This document shows, one piece after another, positions 6,248 through 6,327 of a stretch of DNA of 6,327 nucleotides. Source of the stretch: Lachnospiraceae bacterium (lineage in GTDB: Bacteria; Bacillota_A; Clostridia; Lachnospirales; Lachnospiraceae); the NCBI GenBank assembly GCA_009774465.1, contig VSNT01000180.1, forward strand, positions 1 to 6,327, read 5' to 3'. Each line of letters opens with the position of its first letter. The stretch's first letter is position 1. The notes beneath the pieces are model-generated. The model saw only the letters and a list, made by a program, of their open reading frames with translations, did no database searches and was not told the origin of the DNA. The position numbers and the translations under genes were made by a program.

Positions 6248-6327
6248 TCAACACCATACTTTTTCAACTATTAACTTTAACATAACAGCAAGCACTATAC
6301 TCCCTATCACTCCAATCAATATTACTA
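6248..6327 (-). CDS. C-terminal tail of a probable membrane protein (partial, enters from the right edge)
   Basis: One minus-strand frame is open from the window edge (first full codon at 6325) to a TGA at 6250-6248, giving 25 residues. They are mostly Val, Ile, Leu, Gly and Ala (it includes IGVIGSIVLAVMLKLIVEKV) and end in a short Lys/Glu-containing tail. This looks like a last transmembrane helix, as in the integral membrane acyltransferases, polymerases or flippases common in glycan loci, but the fragment is too short to assign a family. The stop lies 25 bases before the preferred ATG of the neuB-like gene, which fits an upstream member of the same operon. It could also be chance open sequence, since it is short. 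Confidence 0.5.
   Translation of the reverse strand, partial: VILIGVIGSIVLAVMLKLIVEKVWC

Noticed and set aside
6223..6267. Longer NeuB-like start at TTG 6267
   Set aside because: The extra 15 residues overlap the upstream frame and lack a binding site; the ATG at 6222 has AGGGAG at good spacing.
1..6327. tRNA, rRNA, CRISPR array, insertion sequence or long repeat
   Set aside because: I saw no spaced direct repeats, inverted terminal repeats, transposase motifs or RNA gene signatures on either strand.

Overview
The window is AT-rich (about one third G+C by eye). Every gene I can support lies on the minus strand, so transcription runs from high to low coordinates. Low G+C, strong AGGAGG-like ribosome binding sites and tight head-to-tail packing suggest a Firmicute, perhaps a Clostridia/Lachnospiraceae-type organism. 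The genus is not determined by the sequence. The gene content is that of a surface glycan or flagellin glycosylation locus.

In transcription order the window holds: (1) the last 25 codons of a probable membrane protein (6248-6327); (2) a NeuB/LegI-type nonulosonate (sialic acid-like) synthase (5158-6222); (3) a TIM-barrel protein of the sugar phosphate isomerase/epimerase family (4272-5138); (4) a PLP-dependent sugar aminotransferase of the DegT/perosamine-synthase type carrying an N-terminal CBS pair (2816-4261); (5) a zinc-ribbon class I SAM methyltransferase whose 5' end is frameshifted (1941-2803); (6) a NeuD/PglD-type left-handed beta-helix acetyltransferase (1238-1918); (7) a NeuA/LegF-type CMP-sugar cytidylyltransferase (531-1211); (8) the 5' half of an integral membrane acyltransferase-3 family protein, also frameshifted, running off the left edge (1-477). 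Gaps between genes are 10-53 bases, and I see no convincing internal promoter or terminator, so this looks like one operon. No stretch over 300 bases lacks a gene.

The core logic is clear: NeuB condenses a six-carbon amino sugar with phosphoenolpyruvate, NeuA activates the product with CTP, and the aminotransferase, NeuD-like acetyltransferase and methyltransferase decorate it or its precursor. The usual hydrolysing 2-epimerase (NeuC/LegG), 4,6-dehydratase (LegB) and PtmE-like nucleotidyltransferase are absent from the window. A TIM-barrel protein and a CBS-aminotransferase fusion occupy the middle of the cassette. The end product is therefore probably a modified nonulosonic acid whose structure cannot be read from the window.

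The most notable sequence-level observation is two single-base frame breaks, each at a G-run on the coding strand: G5 followed by T5 in the methyltransferase, and G6 in the acyltransferase. They could be phase-variable switches, true inactivating mutations, or homopolymer errors in the assembly.
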